Assembly (NCBI GenBank): GCA_963777515.1
Contig: CAVZQU010000018.1
Location: 62,001-126,000, forward strand
Direction of reading: 5' to 3'
Source: CAVSWT01 sp963777515
GTDB lineage: Bacteria; Bacteroidota; Ignavibacteria; Ignavibacteriales; Ignavibacteriaceae
Length of the DNA: 64,000 bases
Positions 1-9,628 of the stretch are shown in pieces. The notes beneath the pieces were generated by a model that was given only the letters and a program-made list of their open reading frames with translations, was not told the DNA's origin and did not search any database. Numbering within the stretch: position 1 is the first letter of the stretch; the number at the start of each line of letters is the position of its first letter. A program made the translations under genes and the position numbers.

Positions 1-757
1 TAACAGAAATCCCTTCTAAAATTGCAGTCGCAGTATCTCTTTCGTTGATATCTAAATTCAATTCTTTACCTAAAAATGATTTTCTTGATAAGCCAATTAA
101 TATTGGATAATTCAATGCTTTAAATTCGGTTAAATTTTTTATTAATTCAAAATTATCTTGAATTCTTTTTCCAAATCCAATTCCCGGATCAATTATAATA
201 TTTGATATGCCTTCTTCCTTTACCTTTTTACATTGAGTACTTAAAAACTCATAAACTTCTTTGACTACATTAGCGTAATATGGATTTTGCTGCATGTTTT
301 TAGGAGTTCCTTTGATGTGCATTATTACGACAGAAGCATTATATTTTTTAACAACCTCAATTATCTTAGAATCAAAAGTTAATCCACTTATGTCATTTAT
401 GATTTGGGCTCCGTTTGCTAGAGCTGCTTCAGCAACTTTGCTTTTTGTTGTATCTACGGATATAATAGCATCAGGATAATTATCTAATATTTTTTTTAGA
501 ACTGGAATAACGCGATTTATTTCTTCATCTTCATCAACAAATTCAGAACCGGGACGAGTTGATTCGCCACCTAAATCAATTATATCAGCGCCATCTTCAA
601 TCATATTTAATGCATGATTAACCGCATCATTTTGGTTTAAGTATAAACCACCATCCGAAAATGAATCGGGAGTTACATTTAAAATTCCCATTATATAGGC
701 ATTATTAAAATCGAATAAACGATTTCCAATTTTATATTTATTAAATTGATAATCCAA
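1..757 (-). CDS. folP: Dihydropteroate synthase (3' end beyond window)
   Basis: Condenses p-aminobenzoate with the pterin pyrophosphate in cytoplasmic folate synthesis. Reading the minus strand gives the family signatures in order: MGILNVTPDSFSDGG, IIDLGGESTRPGS, ISVDTTKS, NDISG, a DPGIGFGK segment and LSRKSFLG. About 250 residues are present and the last few tens lie beyond the left edge. The start is uncertain. ATG at 691 opens directly on MGILN, but the preceding residues (YKIGNRLFDFNNAYI) match the usual N-terminal strand of the family, so I prefer the in-frame TTG at 757. No clear Shine-Dalgarno sequence precedes either. The family assignment is secure. Confidence 0.93.
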   Translation of the reverse strand, partial: MDYQFNKYKIGNRLFDFNNAYIMGILNVTPDSFSDGGLYLNQNDAVNHALNMIEDGADIIDLGGESTRPGSEFVDEDEEINRVIPVLKKILDNYPDAIISVDTTKSKVAEAALANGAQIINDISGLTFDSKIIEVVKKYNASVVIMHIKGTPKNMQQNPYYANVVKEVYEFLSTQCKKVKEEGISNIIIDPGIGFGKRIQDNFELIKNLTEFKALNYPILIGLSRKSFLGKELNLDINERDTATAILEGISV

Positions 758-823
758 GTTTTGTTGAAAGGATTTATTTGCAAAATGAAATTATTTAAAC
801 AAAGATAAGCTTTTATTTTGAAA

Positions 824-1249
824 TTATTTTTCTTTTGTTTCTTTAACTTTTTCCATCATAAATTCCGGATGCAGTATATTTCTAAAGCCAAATTTTTTAT
901 ACAACTCGTGCGCATCTTTGGTAGCTAATCCCCATTTTTTTAAATTTTTTAACTCAGGATATTCTAATATTGTTTTCATTAATAATTTCCCAAGACCTTG
1001 TTTTCGATGTTCTTCAAGTATAAAAACATCCAATATGTAAGCAAAAACTGCATAATCACTTATAACTCTGGCAAATCCTACTTGTTCATTATTTAAATAA
1101 ACACCAAAGCATAAAGAGTTTTCAATTGATTTTTTTACCGTATCAATACTTCTGCTTTTTGCCCAGTAAGACCTTTTGTCTAAAAATTCATGAATAAGAG
1201 GAATATTAAGTTTTGATTTATCTGTTGAGATTATATATTCATTTTCCAT
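824..1249 (-). CDS. GNAT family N-acetyltransferase
   Basis: A 141-residue single-domain GNAT enzyme, expected to transfer acetyl from acetyl-CoA to an amine. The acetyl-CoA pyrophosphate-binding motif RKQGLG is at residues 82-87 after the DVFILEEH strand, and the C-terminal YKKFGF element (about 117-122) is typical of small GNATs. The length is normal and no signal peptide is visible. It lies downstream of the esterase gene on the same strand, with a 54-base gap. The substrate cannot be read from the sequence. Confidence 0.85.
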   Translation of the reverse strand: MENEYIISTDKSKLNIPLIHEFLDKRSYWAKSRSIDTVKKSIENSLCFGVYLNNEQVGFARVISDYAVFAYILDVFILEEHRKQGLGKLLMKTILEYPELKNLKKWGLATKDAHELYKKFGFRNILHPEFMMEKVKETKEK

Positions 1250-1303
1250 TTATAAATCCTGAGAAATAATGCATTAAAAGAATTTCAATATTGAGCTAAA
1301 ATT

Positions 1304-2227
1304 TTATTTTAAAAATCCTCTTTGTTTAAGCCATCTTTCACATGCTTTTGGCCAAGTCGATTCCGTTCCAATGGTTCGTCCCATTCCATAACCATGACCA
1401 CCCTTTTCATATATATGAAGCTCACATGGAATATTATATTTTTTAAGTGCCAATGCATAGTCAATACTATTCTGAATTGGAACAGTATTATCATCCATTG
1501 AACATACTAAAAAAGCAGGGGGAGTATTTTTGTTAACCTGTAATTCATTGGAATATTCTTTTACTAATTTAGGATTCGGATGTTCACCAAGTAAATTTAT
1601 TCTTGATCCCATATGTGTGATCGTTGAATCCATTGAAATTACAGGATAAATAAGAATAGAAAAGTCTGGCTTTGCACTGGTTGTGTCGCCTGAATTATAA
1701 ACTTTATCATTATAATGTGTTGACAAAGTTGAAGCTAAATGACCTCCTGCAGAAAAGCCCATTATACCAATTTTATTAGGATTTATATTCCATTCCTTCG
1801 CATGACTTCTCACGATTCGCATTGCCTTTTGTGCATCCTGAAGAGGCCCAATGGTTTTATTAACCATAATTTTAGAACTAGGAAGTCTGTACTTTAAAAC
1901 AACTCCTGTTATGCCAAGTGTATTTAACCAATTTGCAATTTGAGAGCCTTCATGAGCGGTAGCAAGAAGTCCATAACCTCCTCCTGGGCATATTATTACT
2001 GCAGTACCATTTGCAGTTTTGGATGGTGCAAGATAAACATCAATTGTTGGATCGGAAACATTTTTCATCCATGACCATTCTTTTTCCGAACCTGTTTCCA
2101 CTTTGTAATTTGGATCTTTAATGGCTCCTGGAGCTCCATCAGGCCATAGATGAATTGTTTCTGTTTGAGCGAAAATTGAACTAATAAATATTAACATAAA
2201 TATAAAAATTAAATTTAAATATTTCAT
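1304..2227 (-). CDS. Secreted alpha/beta-hydrolase (esterase / acetyl-xylan-esterase-like)
   Basis: A 307-residue protein with an N-terminal signal peptide (about residues 1-20, ending IFAQ), so probably periplasmic or exported. The alpha/beta-hydrolase core shows the oxyanion-hole HGG-like stretch PGGGY at 81-85, the nucleophile elbow GFSAGG with Ser159, an acidic residue in SMDDNTVP (about 245-246) and the catalytic His278 in GGHGYGMG. The set resembles BD-FAE/Axe-like carbohydrate esterases that remove acetyl or feruloyl groups from plant polysaccharides. The next gene upstream is an SGNH hydrolase 26 bases away on the same strand, which supports a small esterase operon. The exact substrate is inference. 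Confidence 0.85.
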   Translation of the reverse strand: MKYLNLIFIFMLIFISSIFAQTETIHLWPDGAPGAIKDPNYKVETGSEKEWSWMKNVSDPTIDVYLAPSKTANGTAVIICPGGGYGLLATAHEGSQIANWLNTLGITGVVLKYRLPSSKIMVNKTIGPLQDAQKAMRIVRSHAKEWNINPNKIGIMGFSAGGHLASTLSTHYNDKVYNSGDTTSAKPDFSILIYPVISMDSTITHMGSRINLLGEHPNPKLVKEYSNELQVNKNTPPAFLVCSMDDNTVPIQNSIDYALALKKYNIPCELHIYEKGGHGYGMGRTIGTESTWPKACERWLKQRGFLK

Positions 2228-2253
2228 TTCATGTTCTCATTTTTATTGGTTAA

Positions 2254-2886
2254 TTAATTTTTGATTCCATTTGCAATAACACTAGCCATTATCTTTGCAC
2301 CTTTTTCATCAGGATGTATCCCATCAAAAAAATATTTACCTTGGCCAGTCATATTATTATACATATCAATTAATTGTAAATTATTTTTCGCAGCAAGATT
2401 TTTTATGATTGGAATTTCCCATTTTGTTATTGTCGAGTCATTAATGCCCCAATTGGTTTTAAATACCGGTACAGGAAAACAAACGATAATTTTTGGATTA
2501 CTTTCTATGGTTTTAAATGTATCAATTAAAGCCTGGTAATCTAAAGCAAAACTGTCCTTATCCCAATTTTGACTTTTAGTATCATTTGTTCCAAGCATTA
2601 TTATTATTAAATCCGGATTATATGCAAACACATCATAAAATTCTTTGCAGCTCCAATAAGGAAAATCACCTTTCTTTCTAAGCGTTGTTGCACTTCTTCC
2701 TAAATTCAATACTGAATATTGATTTCCCAAAATACTGTCAAGAACCACAGGGTATGCGGATTTGCTTTGCCAGGCTAATCCAAATCCTTCCGTAATACTA
2801 TCACCAACACAGGCGATTTTCGTCTGATTTGAACATGATGAAAAGATTATCAAAATAAGGGGTAATAAAAAGACTTTGTATTTCAT
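2254..2886 (-). CDS. SGNH/GDSL-family hydrolase lipoprotein
   Basis: A 210-residue esterase of the SGNH superfamily. Residues 1-18 form a lipoprotein signal with FSSC (Cys18). The four catalytic blocks are visible: GDSIT with Ser30, Gly63 in NLGRSATT, Asn101 in LGTND and the Asp188/His191 pair in FDGIHPDE. It is therefore a probable outer-membrane-anchored deacetylase or esterase. Its partner downstream is the alpha/beta-hydrolase, so the two may act together on esterified polysaccharide. Family assignment is firm; substrate unknown. Confidence 0.87.
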   Translation of the reverse strand: MKYKVFLLPLILIIFSSCSNQTKIACVGDSITEGFGLAWQSKSAYPVVLDSILGNQYSVLNLGRSATTLRKKGDFPYWSCKEFYDVFAYNPDLIIIMLGTNDTKSQNWDKDSFALDYQALIDTFKTIESNPKIIVCFPVPVFKTNWGINDSTITKWEIPIIKNLAAKNNLQLIDMYNNMTGQGKYFFDGIHPDEKGAKIMASVIANGIKN

Positions 2887-3043
2887 AATTCAAAAATATG
2901 TAATTAATGAATAATAGAATGATAACACAAAAATAATAAATTACAGATTGAATTTGATTTCAGAAGTAAAAATTTAAGCCATTCCCTTGTTCAATTAATA
3001 AGATAAAAAATGTTCTAACTTCCAATATTATCTTTTATTCTTC

Positions 3044-3214
3044 CTATTCCCTTGTTTCAAGGCGTACTTTAATTCCACGAGGGTGCTGCGAAGATTTTGT
3101 TAAAATATCTTTTACAAAACCTTCTGTTAGTTCCCCTGTTCTCTGGTCTTTTTTCATAACAATCTTAACATGAATGCCGGGTTTAATGTCCCGGCGAATT
3201 GTTCCATCTATCAA
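3044..3214 (-). CDS. ywbE: YwbE family protein (DUF2196), probably 3'-frameshifted
   Basis: A small gene read from TTG at 3214, directly after an in-frame TAA. It encodes 56 residues with the YwbE core: DGTIRRDIKPG, VKIVMKKDQRTGELTEG and VKDILTKSSQHPRGIKVRLE. The family usually continues with a GxxGRVxEI-like tail. Here the frame stops at 3044, but the next frame carries GIGRIKDNIGS and ends about 30 bases later, so a lost base in the CCCTT run near 3049-3053 probably truncated it. Its first 32 bases overlap the 3' end of the helicase gene in another frame. The function of the family is not established; small RNA-binding-like proteins are one idea. Confidence 0.75.
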   Translation of the reverse strand: MIDGTIRRDIKPGIHVKIVMKKDQRTGELTEGFVKDILTKSSQHPRGIKVRLETRE

Positions 3215-4536
3215 TTAGATTTTTTCTTTTAAAGCTGCTTGATTTTCTAACCCATTTCTTTTTTTTCTGAAAGAAGTCATTAGAGGAATTTTTATTTGAA
3301 CGATAGGAACCCGATCTTTTTGAAGATCTAAATTTTCTCAATGGAATCTCTATAATATCATCTTCATTTTTGTTTGATTTAAATGGATGTTCTTCAACAA
3401 CAGGAATTGGAATTTTGATTAGCTTATTGATTTCTCTAAGAAAATATCTTTCCTGCGAATCACAGAAAGAAAGTGCTGTTCCGCCTAATCCCGCTCTGCC
3501 TGTACGTCCAATTCTATGAATATATGCTTCAGAGTATTCAGGAATATCAAAATTAAATACATGAGATAATTTTTCAATATCAATTCCTCTTGCAGCAATA
3601 TCCGTAGCTACAAGAACTCTGGTTCTCTGTAATTTGAAATTATTTAATGCACGCTGTCTTGCACCTTGAGATTTATTTCCATGGATTGAATCAGCATGAA
3701 TTTTTGAATCATTTAAAAATTTCATTACTGAATCTGCATCACGCTTTGTTCTTGGTAAAAACCAGTGCAGACGGAATGTTTTCATTTTTTAATATATGAA
3801 TCAGCAGATTCTTTTTATCCGGTTTCGAAACAAAATAAACAGCCTGTTTAATTACTTCAACAGTTTTTGATTCCGGAGCAATTTCAATTTTTACCGGATT
3901 TGTTAATATGTTATTGGCAAGTTTAACAATTTCGTTAGGCATTGTAGCTGAAAAGAATAGTGTTTGTCTTTTTACAGGCATCTTAGAAATAATTTTTTTG
4001 ATATCTATGATAAAACCCATATCAAGCATTCTATCAGCCTCATCCAAAACAAGTATTTCAATATTCGATAGATCAATAATTTTTTGTTCAACCAAATCAA
4101 GCAATCTACCAGGAGTTGCTACTAGAATATCCACACCATGTTTTAATTGAGTAGTCTGGACATACTGCGAAACGCCTCCATAAACAACTGTGTTTTTAAG
4201 TCCGGTATGTTTTCCATAACTACGAAAACTTTCGTCAACCTGTACTGCAAGTTCACGGGTTGGAGTAATAACTAAAGCTTTAATTTTTCTATCTCGCTTA
4301 AAACGCGAATTCCTTCCGGCTGGTTTAAGCGGTTCACGCTTCTCATTTAGAATTTGTAAAATAGGAATTGCAAATGCCGCGGTTTTTCCAGTTCCGGTTT
4401 GTGCACTGCCGAGAATATCTTTTCCTTCAAGTATTACAGGAATTGCTTTTTGCTGAATAGGAGTTGGTATTGTATAACCTTCATTTTCTAGTGCTTTTAA
4501 TATCGGTTTAATGACATTTAAATTTTCGAATGACAT
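3183..4536 (-). CDS. DEAD-box ATP-dependent RNA helicase (RhlE-like), one frameshift
   Basis: RNA unwinding enzyme of about 451 residues, translated from ATG at 4536 (MSFENLNVIKPILKAL); an upstream extension to 4641 is not homologous-looking. Domain 1 shows the Q motif (PTPIQQKAIP), AQTGTGKT, PTRELA, TPGRLLD, DEAD and SAT; domain 2 shows ATDIAARGID and HRIGRTGRAG. A Lys/Arg/Ser-rich C-terminal tail follows, usual for RhlE-type helicases. The frame breaks between the domains: ALVFTK...KA then stop, while the +1 frame reads RTKRDADSVMKF. Removing one base of the AAG at about 3751-3753 restores TRTKRDAD. Either a recent pseudogene or a sequencing indel; I favour the latter. Confidence 0.88.
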
Positions 4537-4777
4537 AATTCTTTCTATAATACGCTGGTTTAAAACATCATACATCATAGAAAGATTATTATGCTTTAAT
4601 ACAGCTGGTTTTGTTAAATTAAGATTTATTAAAAATTGCAATCAATGAGGTATTGTGGTGAAGGCTACTTTTAAAAATCACGTCCGCTAACATACGCTAA
4701 TAAATCCATAAATCAAACTGCAATTTTAATTTACAGTAATACTATTAAACTCTGATGATTACTTGCCAGGCTTGCAG

Positions 4778-4785
4778 TATATTTG
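4778..4785 (+). promoter_or_regulatory. Candidate -7 promoter element (TATATTTG)
   Basis: TATATTTG followed by C lies 34 bases before the ABC-F start codon. It matches the Bacteroidota housekeeping -7 consensus TAnnTTTG. I see no convincing -33 TTTG at the expected spacing, so this is a tentative call. Confidence 0.4.
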
Positions 4786-4818
4786 CTCCTTAAATTATTA
4801 TTAAAAATATTTGTAATT

Positions 4819-6720
4819 ATGCCCGAAAATGTAACGCCTGTTATTTTAACTGCCTTAGAATTAGAAGTTCACTTTGGTGAGCAAATTATTCTTGATAAAG
4901 CTTCATTAAGTGTTCATGAAAGAGACCGCATTGGTTTAGTTGGAAGAAATGGTGCAGGGAAATCAACTTTTCTTAAAATTATATCCGGACTTATGCCACC
5001 CGATTCCGGTGAAGTTGCAAAGAAAAAAGACCTTGTGGTAAGCTTTCTTCCTCAAGAATTTATATTGGAGGAATCACAAAATGTTTATGAAAATATTTTA
5101 TCCGGTGCACAATCTGAACTTAATTTGATTGAGGAATATGAACAGACACATTATGAATCGCCAAGCAAGCATCATTTAGAAGAATTGATTTTGAGGATGG
5201 ATTCATGGAATCTTGAAAAAAGAATTAATATGCTTATCCAATCTTTAAGTGCTCCCGCTGCAGAAAGAATTGTTTCCACTTTATCCGGTGGCGAAAAAAG
5301 ACGTGTTGCAATTTGCCGTGCTTTAATTTCAAAACCTGATCTATTAATTTTAGATGAACCGACAAACCATCTGGATACAAAATCAATTGAATGGCTTGAG
5401 GATTTTCTTTCCGGCTATAAGGGAACTTGCATCTTTGTTACTCACGATCGTTATTTCCTGGATCGAATTGCAAATAGAATTGTCGAACTTTCTTCAGGAA
5501 CATTTTATTCTCATCAAGGAAATTATACTGAATATCTTATCAATAAAGCCGAACGGCAAGCTATTGCTGAAGTTGAAGAAAAAAAGCGGCAAATGTTTTT
5601 AAAGAGAGAATTAGAATGGGTTCGGCGCGGACCAAGAGCAAGAAGAACAAAAGCAAAAAGCAGGCTTGATAATTATTATGAAGTTGCATCTCAGACTAAT
5701 AACGAAATAGAACTTGATGTTGATTTAATTATTCCGCCTGCCGAACGCCTTGGCAAAAAAGTTATTGAGATTAAAGATTTGGGAATTCATCTTGGCGGAA
5801 AAATATTGTTTAAACATTTCAACTTTAATTTTGAAGCTGGAAAAAATATAGGAATTGTTGGCCAAAATGGTTCAGGCAAAACCACTTTGCTTAAAACTAT
5901 TTTAGGAGAAGTATCCCCTACCAAAGGCACAATAGAAATTGGCGAAACTACAAGATTTAATTATGTGGATCAGTCGAGACTGCTGTTAAATGATAATGAT
6001 TCTGTAATTAAAGCTATAGGTGAAGGGAATGAAACAGTCATGTTCGGCAAACAAAAAATTAGTGTTTGGACCTACTTAAGGCGTTTTCTTTTTACAGATG
6101 ACAGAATAAATACACAAGTCGGTAAACTTTCCGGTGGTGAAAAAAGCAGACTTACACTTGCAAAGATTTTATGCACTGGTGGTAATTTTCTTATGCTGGA
6201 TGAGCCTACCAACGATCTTGATCTTCCAACACTAAGAATACTTGAGGAAGCATTAATTTCTTTTGAAGGATGTGTAATTGTAGTTAGTCACGATAGATAT
6301 TTTCTTAATCGTGTGTGCAGCGGAATATTAGCATTTGAAGGCAAAGAAGAAATTTATTACAGCGAAGGTGATTATGATTATTATATTCAAAAAAGAAAAC
6401 TTCGAATCCAGGAAGAGGAAAATTTAAAGCCCAAACAGAAACAGGATGATGTTCCCCTTTCTGTTAAGTCAAAATCAACAAAGCCTAAAAAGATGAGCTA
6501 CAAAGACAAATTAGAGCTTGAAGCTATCGAGGAAAAAATCATTGAGGCAGAATTGGAAGTTGAAAAAATAGAAAAAATATTTACTTCCCCCGATTTTTAT
6601 GAAAAATATGCAGCACAGACAAATGAATTAAATAAACAGCTTGAAGAAGCAAAAGACAAGGTGAAAAAGCTATATGAGAGATGGGGAGAGTTAGAGAATA
6701 TAAAGACGAATTTATCTTAA
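4819..6720 (+). CDS. ABC-F family ATP-binding cassette protein (Uup-like)
   Basis: A soluble twin-ATPase of the ABC-F class, 633 residues, which acts on ribosomes or related targets rather than as a transporter: no membrane segments are present. Cassette 1 has GRNGAGKST, LSGGEKRR and LLILDEPTNHLD; cassette 2 has GQNGSGKTT, LSGGEKSR and LMLDEPTNDLD. A linker with an arginine-rich segment lies between them, and the C-terminal 80 residues are charged and coiled-coil-like, as in Uup. I chose ATG at 4819 because homology begins at PVILTALELEVHFG; the frame is open 12 codons further upstream. Confidence 0.92.
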   Translation: MPENVTPVILTALELEVHFGEQIILDKASLSVHERDRIGLVGRNGAGKSTFLKIISGLMPPDSGEVAKKKDLVVSFLPQEFILEESQNVYENILSGAQSELNLIEEYEQTHYESPSKHHLEELILRMDSWNLEKRINMLIQSLSAPAAERIVSTLSGGEKRRVAICRALISKPDLLILDEPTNHLDTKSIEWLEDFLSGYKGTCIFVTHDRYFLDRIANRIVELSSGTFYSHQGNYTEYLINKAERQAIAEVEEKKRQMFLKRELEWVRRGPRARRTKAKSRLDNYYEVASQTNNEIELDVDLIIPPAERLGKKVIEIKDLGIHLGGKILFKHFNFNFEAGKNIGIVGQNGSGKTTLLKTILGEVSPTKGTIEIGETTRFNYVDQSRLLLNDNDSVIKAIGEGNETVMFGKQKISVWTYLRRFLFTDDRINTQVGKLSGGEKSRLTLAKILCTGGNFLMLDEPTNDLDLPTLRILEEALISFEGCVIVVSHDRYFLNRVCSGILAFEGKEEIYYSEGDYDYYIQKRKLRIQEEENLKPKQKQDDVPLSVKSKSTKPKKMSYKDKLELEAIEEKIIEAELEVEKIEKIFTSPDFYEKYAAQTNELNKQLEEAKDKVKKLYERWGELENIKTNLS

Positions 6721-6721
6721 A

Positions 6722-6752
6722 AAAATAGATTACATTTTAACTTATCTATTTT
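6722..6752. terminator. Convergent hairpin between ABC-F and parE
   Basis: AAAATAGAT at 6722-6730 pairs with ATCTATTTT at 6744-6752. The 9-bp AT-rich stem sits between two convergent genes and starts right after the ABC-F stop, with A/T runs on both sides. The stem is weak, so the terminator role is probable but not certain. Confidence 0.45.
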
Positions 6753-6795
6753 AAGAAAATATTAGTTTTGAAATTTTACAGTAACTATATTTAAT

Positions 6796-7077
6796 TCAAG
6801 GCTTCTTTTCGGGATTTTGTCTATTGTCAAAAACAGAATGAATTATTATTTCTTTATCTTCAATTGTATAGAAAACAGAAAACGGGAATCTTCGAATCAC
6901 ATTTCTTCGGAAATTGGAATAACATAATTGATACATTTCCGGGAAGTTAGATATTTCTTTCAGGGCAATCTCTATGCAATCCAGAAATTCAAAACCAAGT
7001 CCTCTCCTTTGTTTTTCATACCATTCAAATGCTGATACCAAATCATTTTTTGCTCTGTTGGTATATCGGAGTTTCAC
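6796..7077 (-). CDS. RelE/ParE-family toxin
   Basis: A 93-residue toxin of the ParE/RelE fold. Visible features are the N-terminal strand MKLRYTNRAKNDLVSAFEWY, the helix that follows, and a C-terminal RRFPFSVFYTIEDKEIIIHSVFDNRQNP segment typical of ParE-like proteins. The start is GTG at 7077, overlapping the antitoxin stop by 4 bases (GTGA), which implies translational coupling. Whether it poisons gyrase or cuts mRNA cannot be judged from sequence. Confidence 0.88.
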   Translation of the reverse strand: MKLRYTNRAKNDLVSAFEWYEKQRRGLGFEFLDCIEIALKEISNFPEMYQLCYSNFRRNVIRRFPFSVFYTIEDKEIIIHSVFDNRQNPEKKP

Positions 7078-7301
7078 TTATATTTTTTCCTAAGTTCCTT
7101 GTGAACTTCCTTTGGTTCATGAAGAGTTTGATTTCCGCTTTTATATTCCTCATACCTTTTATTCAATTCTGATTTCTGCCATTCATAAAGCGGCAATACA
7201 GCATTACTTCTTGCTATTGAATCCCATATATCTTCAACTAAAATTAACTTTTCTGATAGCTCTAATTTATCTATTTGTTTTATCAAATCTCCAACACTCA
7301 T
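7074..7301 (-). CDS. Addiction-module antitoxin component
   Basis: A 75-residue protein of the small addiction-module antitoxin type that pairs with ParE/RelE toxins. It begins with a helical MSVGDLIKQIDKLELSEKLILVEDIWDSIA segment, characteristic of that group, and continues with a charged C-terminal part (about 40-75) that would wrap around the toxin. It is the upstream gene of the pair, the usual order when the antitoxin also represses the operon. Its stop overlaps the toxin start by 4 bases. Confidence 0.85.
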   Translation of the reverse strand: MSVGDLIKQIDKLELSEKLILVEDIWDSIARSNAVLPLYEWQKSELNKRYEEYKSGNQTLHEPKEVHKELRKKYK

Positions 7302-7381
7302 AATGCTTTCCTAATAAATGAAATGAATTTTACTAATATTAAATAATTTAGAAACAGTAGTCAATATTGCATTTTTTATTG

Positions 7382-8548
7382 TCATTCCTCCCATTTCTTT
7401 TTCTTGCTCCCTTTGTAACTATCAATTTGTAGTAGCACACCTTCCAGTTTTCCGTTGTCTAGATGAATTCTTCTTGATGTTTTTAATCCAATTGATTTTC
7501 TTAGTGATGGTTCACCGGTATAAATAAAAGCTGTAGTACCATTACAATTGGTTTTAAGATAATCTCCCAATTCTTTATAAAGCGATTGAACCTCTTCAAT
7601 TTTGCCAAGCCTCATTCCATAAGGAGGATTAACAATCAAAGTTCCATTCTCTAATCCCTTTACACGCTGAAACGGCTTGCATGAAAGTTCAACTGAATCA
7701 GAAAAAGGAAGTCGTGAAAGATTACTTTTTGCAACTTCTATAGCATTTGGGGATTTGTCACTACCTTTAATAATGTTTTTGGGCAGTGGACGAATCCTAT
7801 TATCGTATTCACTTTTAATTATGTTCCATTCTTCAAGGTCAAATTCCGGTAAATTAAAAAATCCAAATTTCTTTCGGAGATATTGCGCGGGTATTCTGCA
7901 GTAATGCATTAAAGCTTCACATAGAATTGTCCCCGAACCGCACATTGGATCCCACAATGGATTTTCACCATCCCATTTACTAATTTTTATAATTGTGGCA
8001 GCAAGAGTTTCCTGCATAGGTGCTTCGCCTGCAAGCAGTCTATATCCCCTTTTGTGAAGTGATTCACCGGACAAATCAAGACTTATTATAGCAGTGTCTT
8101 TATTTATATGAAGATTAAAACGAACATCCGGGTTTACAACTTCAACATTGGGACGCTTGCCGTATTTCTCTCTGAAATAATCTGCTATTCCATCTTTCAA
8201 ACATTGCGAAGCATATAGTGAATTTGTGATACGACTTTTTGATACAGATGCACTAATAGAAAATGTTTTTTCAATAGATAAAAAATCTTCCCAATTAATT
8301 TGCTTTGCTTTGTTAATCAGGGTGTTTGTTTTATGGCAAGGGAAAATTACTAAAGGGGCAAGTACCCGTGAAAGAAGTCTTGATGTATAATTAATTTTAT
8401 AAATAGTCGGAATATCGGCGTAAAAATATATTCCTTTGTAATCTATTTTAGTATTTGTCGCTCCAAGTTCTTGTAATTCTTGTTCACAAAGTTCCTCCAT
8501 TTTACCGGTTACCTGTGCAAAAAATCTTGTTGATGCGTATTCGTACAT
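7382..8548 (-). CDS. THUMP-domain class I SAM-dependent RNA methyltransferase (RlmL-like)
   Basis: A 388-residue enzyme expected to methylate a guanine N2 in 23S rRNA or a related RNA. The N-terminal ~160 residues form the THUMP/ferredoxin-like RNA-binding part (FFAQVTGKMEELCEQELQELG opening). The SAM-binding motif DPMCGSGT is at 200-207 and the catalytic NPPYG at 307-311. It corresponds to the N-terminal half of E. coli RlmL and to the stand-alone YpsC form. No frameshift is seen. It is separated by 80 bases from the antitoxin gene on the same strand. Confidence 0.9.
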   Translation of the reverse strand: MYEYASTRFFAQVTGKMEELCEQELQELGATNTKIDYKGIYFYADIPTIYKINYTSRLLSRVLAPLVIFPCHKTNTLINKAKQINWEDFLSIEKTFSISASVSKSRITNSLYASQCLKDGIADYFREKYGKRPNVEVVNPDVRFNLHINKDTAIISLDLSGESLHKRGYRLLAGEAPMQETLAATIIKISKWDGENPLWDPMCGSGTILCEALMHYCRIPAQYLRKKFGFFNLPEFDLEEWNIIKSEYDNRIRPLPKNIIKGSDKSPNAIEVAKSNLSRLPFSDSVELSCKPFQRVKGLENGTLIVNPPYGMRLGKIEEVQSLYKELGDYLKTNCNGTTAFIYTGEPSLRKSIGLKTSRRIHLDNGKLEGVLLQIDSYKGSKKKKWEE

Positions 8549-8678
8549 TTAGTAAATCAAACAGTGTATAAATTAAATGATTATTTAATGAGGCTTAAAG
8601 ATAAAAAATTATTATATGTATTAATGCAAACGATGCTTTTATTTGTCGGTTAGGGATTTAATTTTATAATGATAAAAA

Positions 8679-9408
8679 TTATGATGAAGCCTTTTTCAAC
8701 ATCCCAGTCAAATCCAATTCAACTGCTTCCTCGCAAAAAAATGGTTCGCCGTATGACTTCCCTATTTGGAATCCGTAAAATTCTGCGCGTGATTTTATGT
8801 AATTGATAAATCCTGGTTTGCTGATAAATGTTTCAGGCTCAACACTTTTGGGATTATGAAACTGTGAGCCGTAAGTACTAACTGCTTTCATTTTAGTTTC
8901 AAAGTAATCGCTGATATCAATAATGAATGAAGGCTCAAAAGTGTAAGTCTGCATATAATAATAAAGCTTTTGAGGACGGTAAGCATCCTGAGGGACTTCT
9001 TTATCAAATGTTTTGATTTTAGTTAAACCGCATGAAAACATAGCACGTTTTACAAGCATGCTGGCATCAATATGATCTGGATGGCGGTCGTTAAAATATG
9101 GAGCGAATAGAATTTTTAGGCCTGTATTTTCTAATATCCATTATAACTTTCATTAAATTTTCTTTGCTATGTTCGATGCCGCCGTCGGGAATCATTAAGT
9201 TTTCTCTCATTGAAATTCTAAGTGTCGTGCCTGCCAGAAAAGCTTCTTTTTGCCGTGTTTCAGGAGTTCCTCGTGTTCCAAGCTCTCCCCTTGTGAAATC
9301 TATTATACCAACTTTCAATTCATTGTGAGAAAATTTAGCGATTGTTCCCCCCATTGCAAGTTCGGCGTCGTCCGGGTGTGCTGCAAAGATTAAAACGTCT
9401 AACGTCAT
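8679..9408 (-). CDS. bshB1: Bacillithiol biosynthesis deacetylase BshB1 (PIG-L family), one frameshift
   Basis: Zinc-dependent deacetylation of GlcNAc-malate in the bacillithiol pathway, cytoplasmic. The N-terminal frame begins MTLDVLIFAAHPDDAELAMGG (zinc motif HPDD) and has DFTRGELGTRGTPETR. It stops after RKYRPK; the next frame continues ILFAPYFNDRHPDHIDASMLVKRAMFSCGL (second zinc motif HPDH) and runs to the C-terminal GEPF region. The break coincides with a T5 run on the plus strand (9113-9117); shortening it by one base restores PKILFAPYF. Combined length is about 243 residues, normal for BshB1. Confidence 0.9.
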
Positions 9409-9628
9409 ATATATTGAAGATTAATTTAAGAAGTTTTTAATTTAATGCCCCTCGAACTTAATTATTTTTTATTATCATTTCCAATTAAAGCTGAAATAAT
9501 TTCTCAACAGTTTATTCTTAATAGATTAATGTTTAATTTAATTATGTCAAATCAAGATTAAACTATTTTTAGATTTTGGATAAGATGAAGCTTTTAAAGT
9601 ATTTATTAATAACAAATAGGAGCTTTTA

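Noticed and set aside
4537..4641. N-terminal extension of the helicase (35 residues)
   Set aside because: The added residues do not resemble any helicase N-terminus, and ATG at 4536 starts exactly at the usual MSFENL-type sequence.
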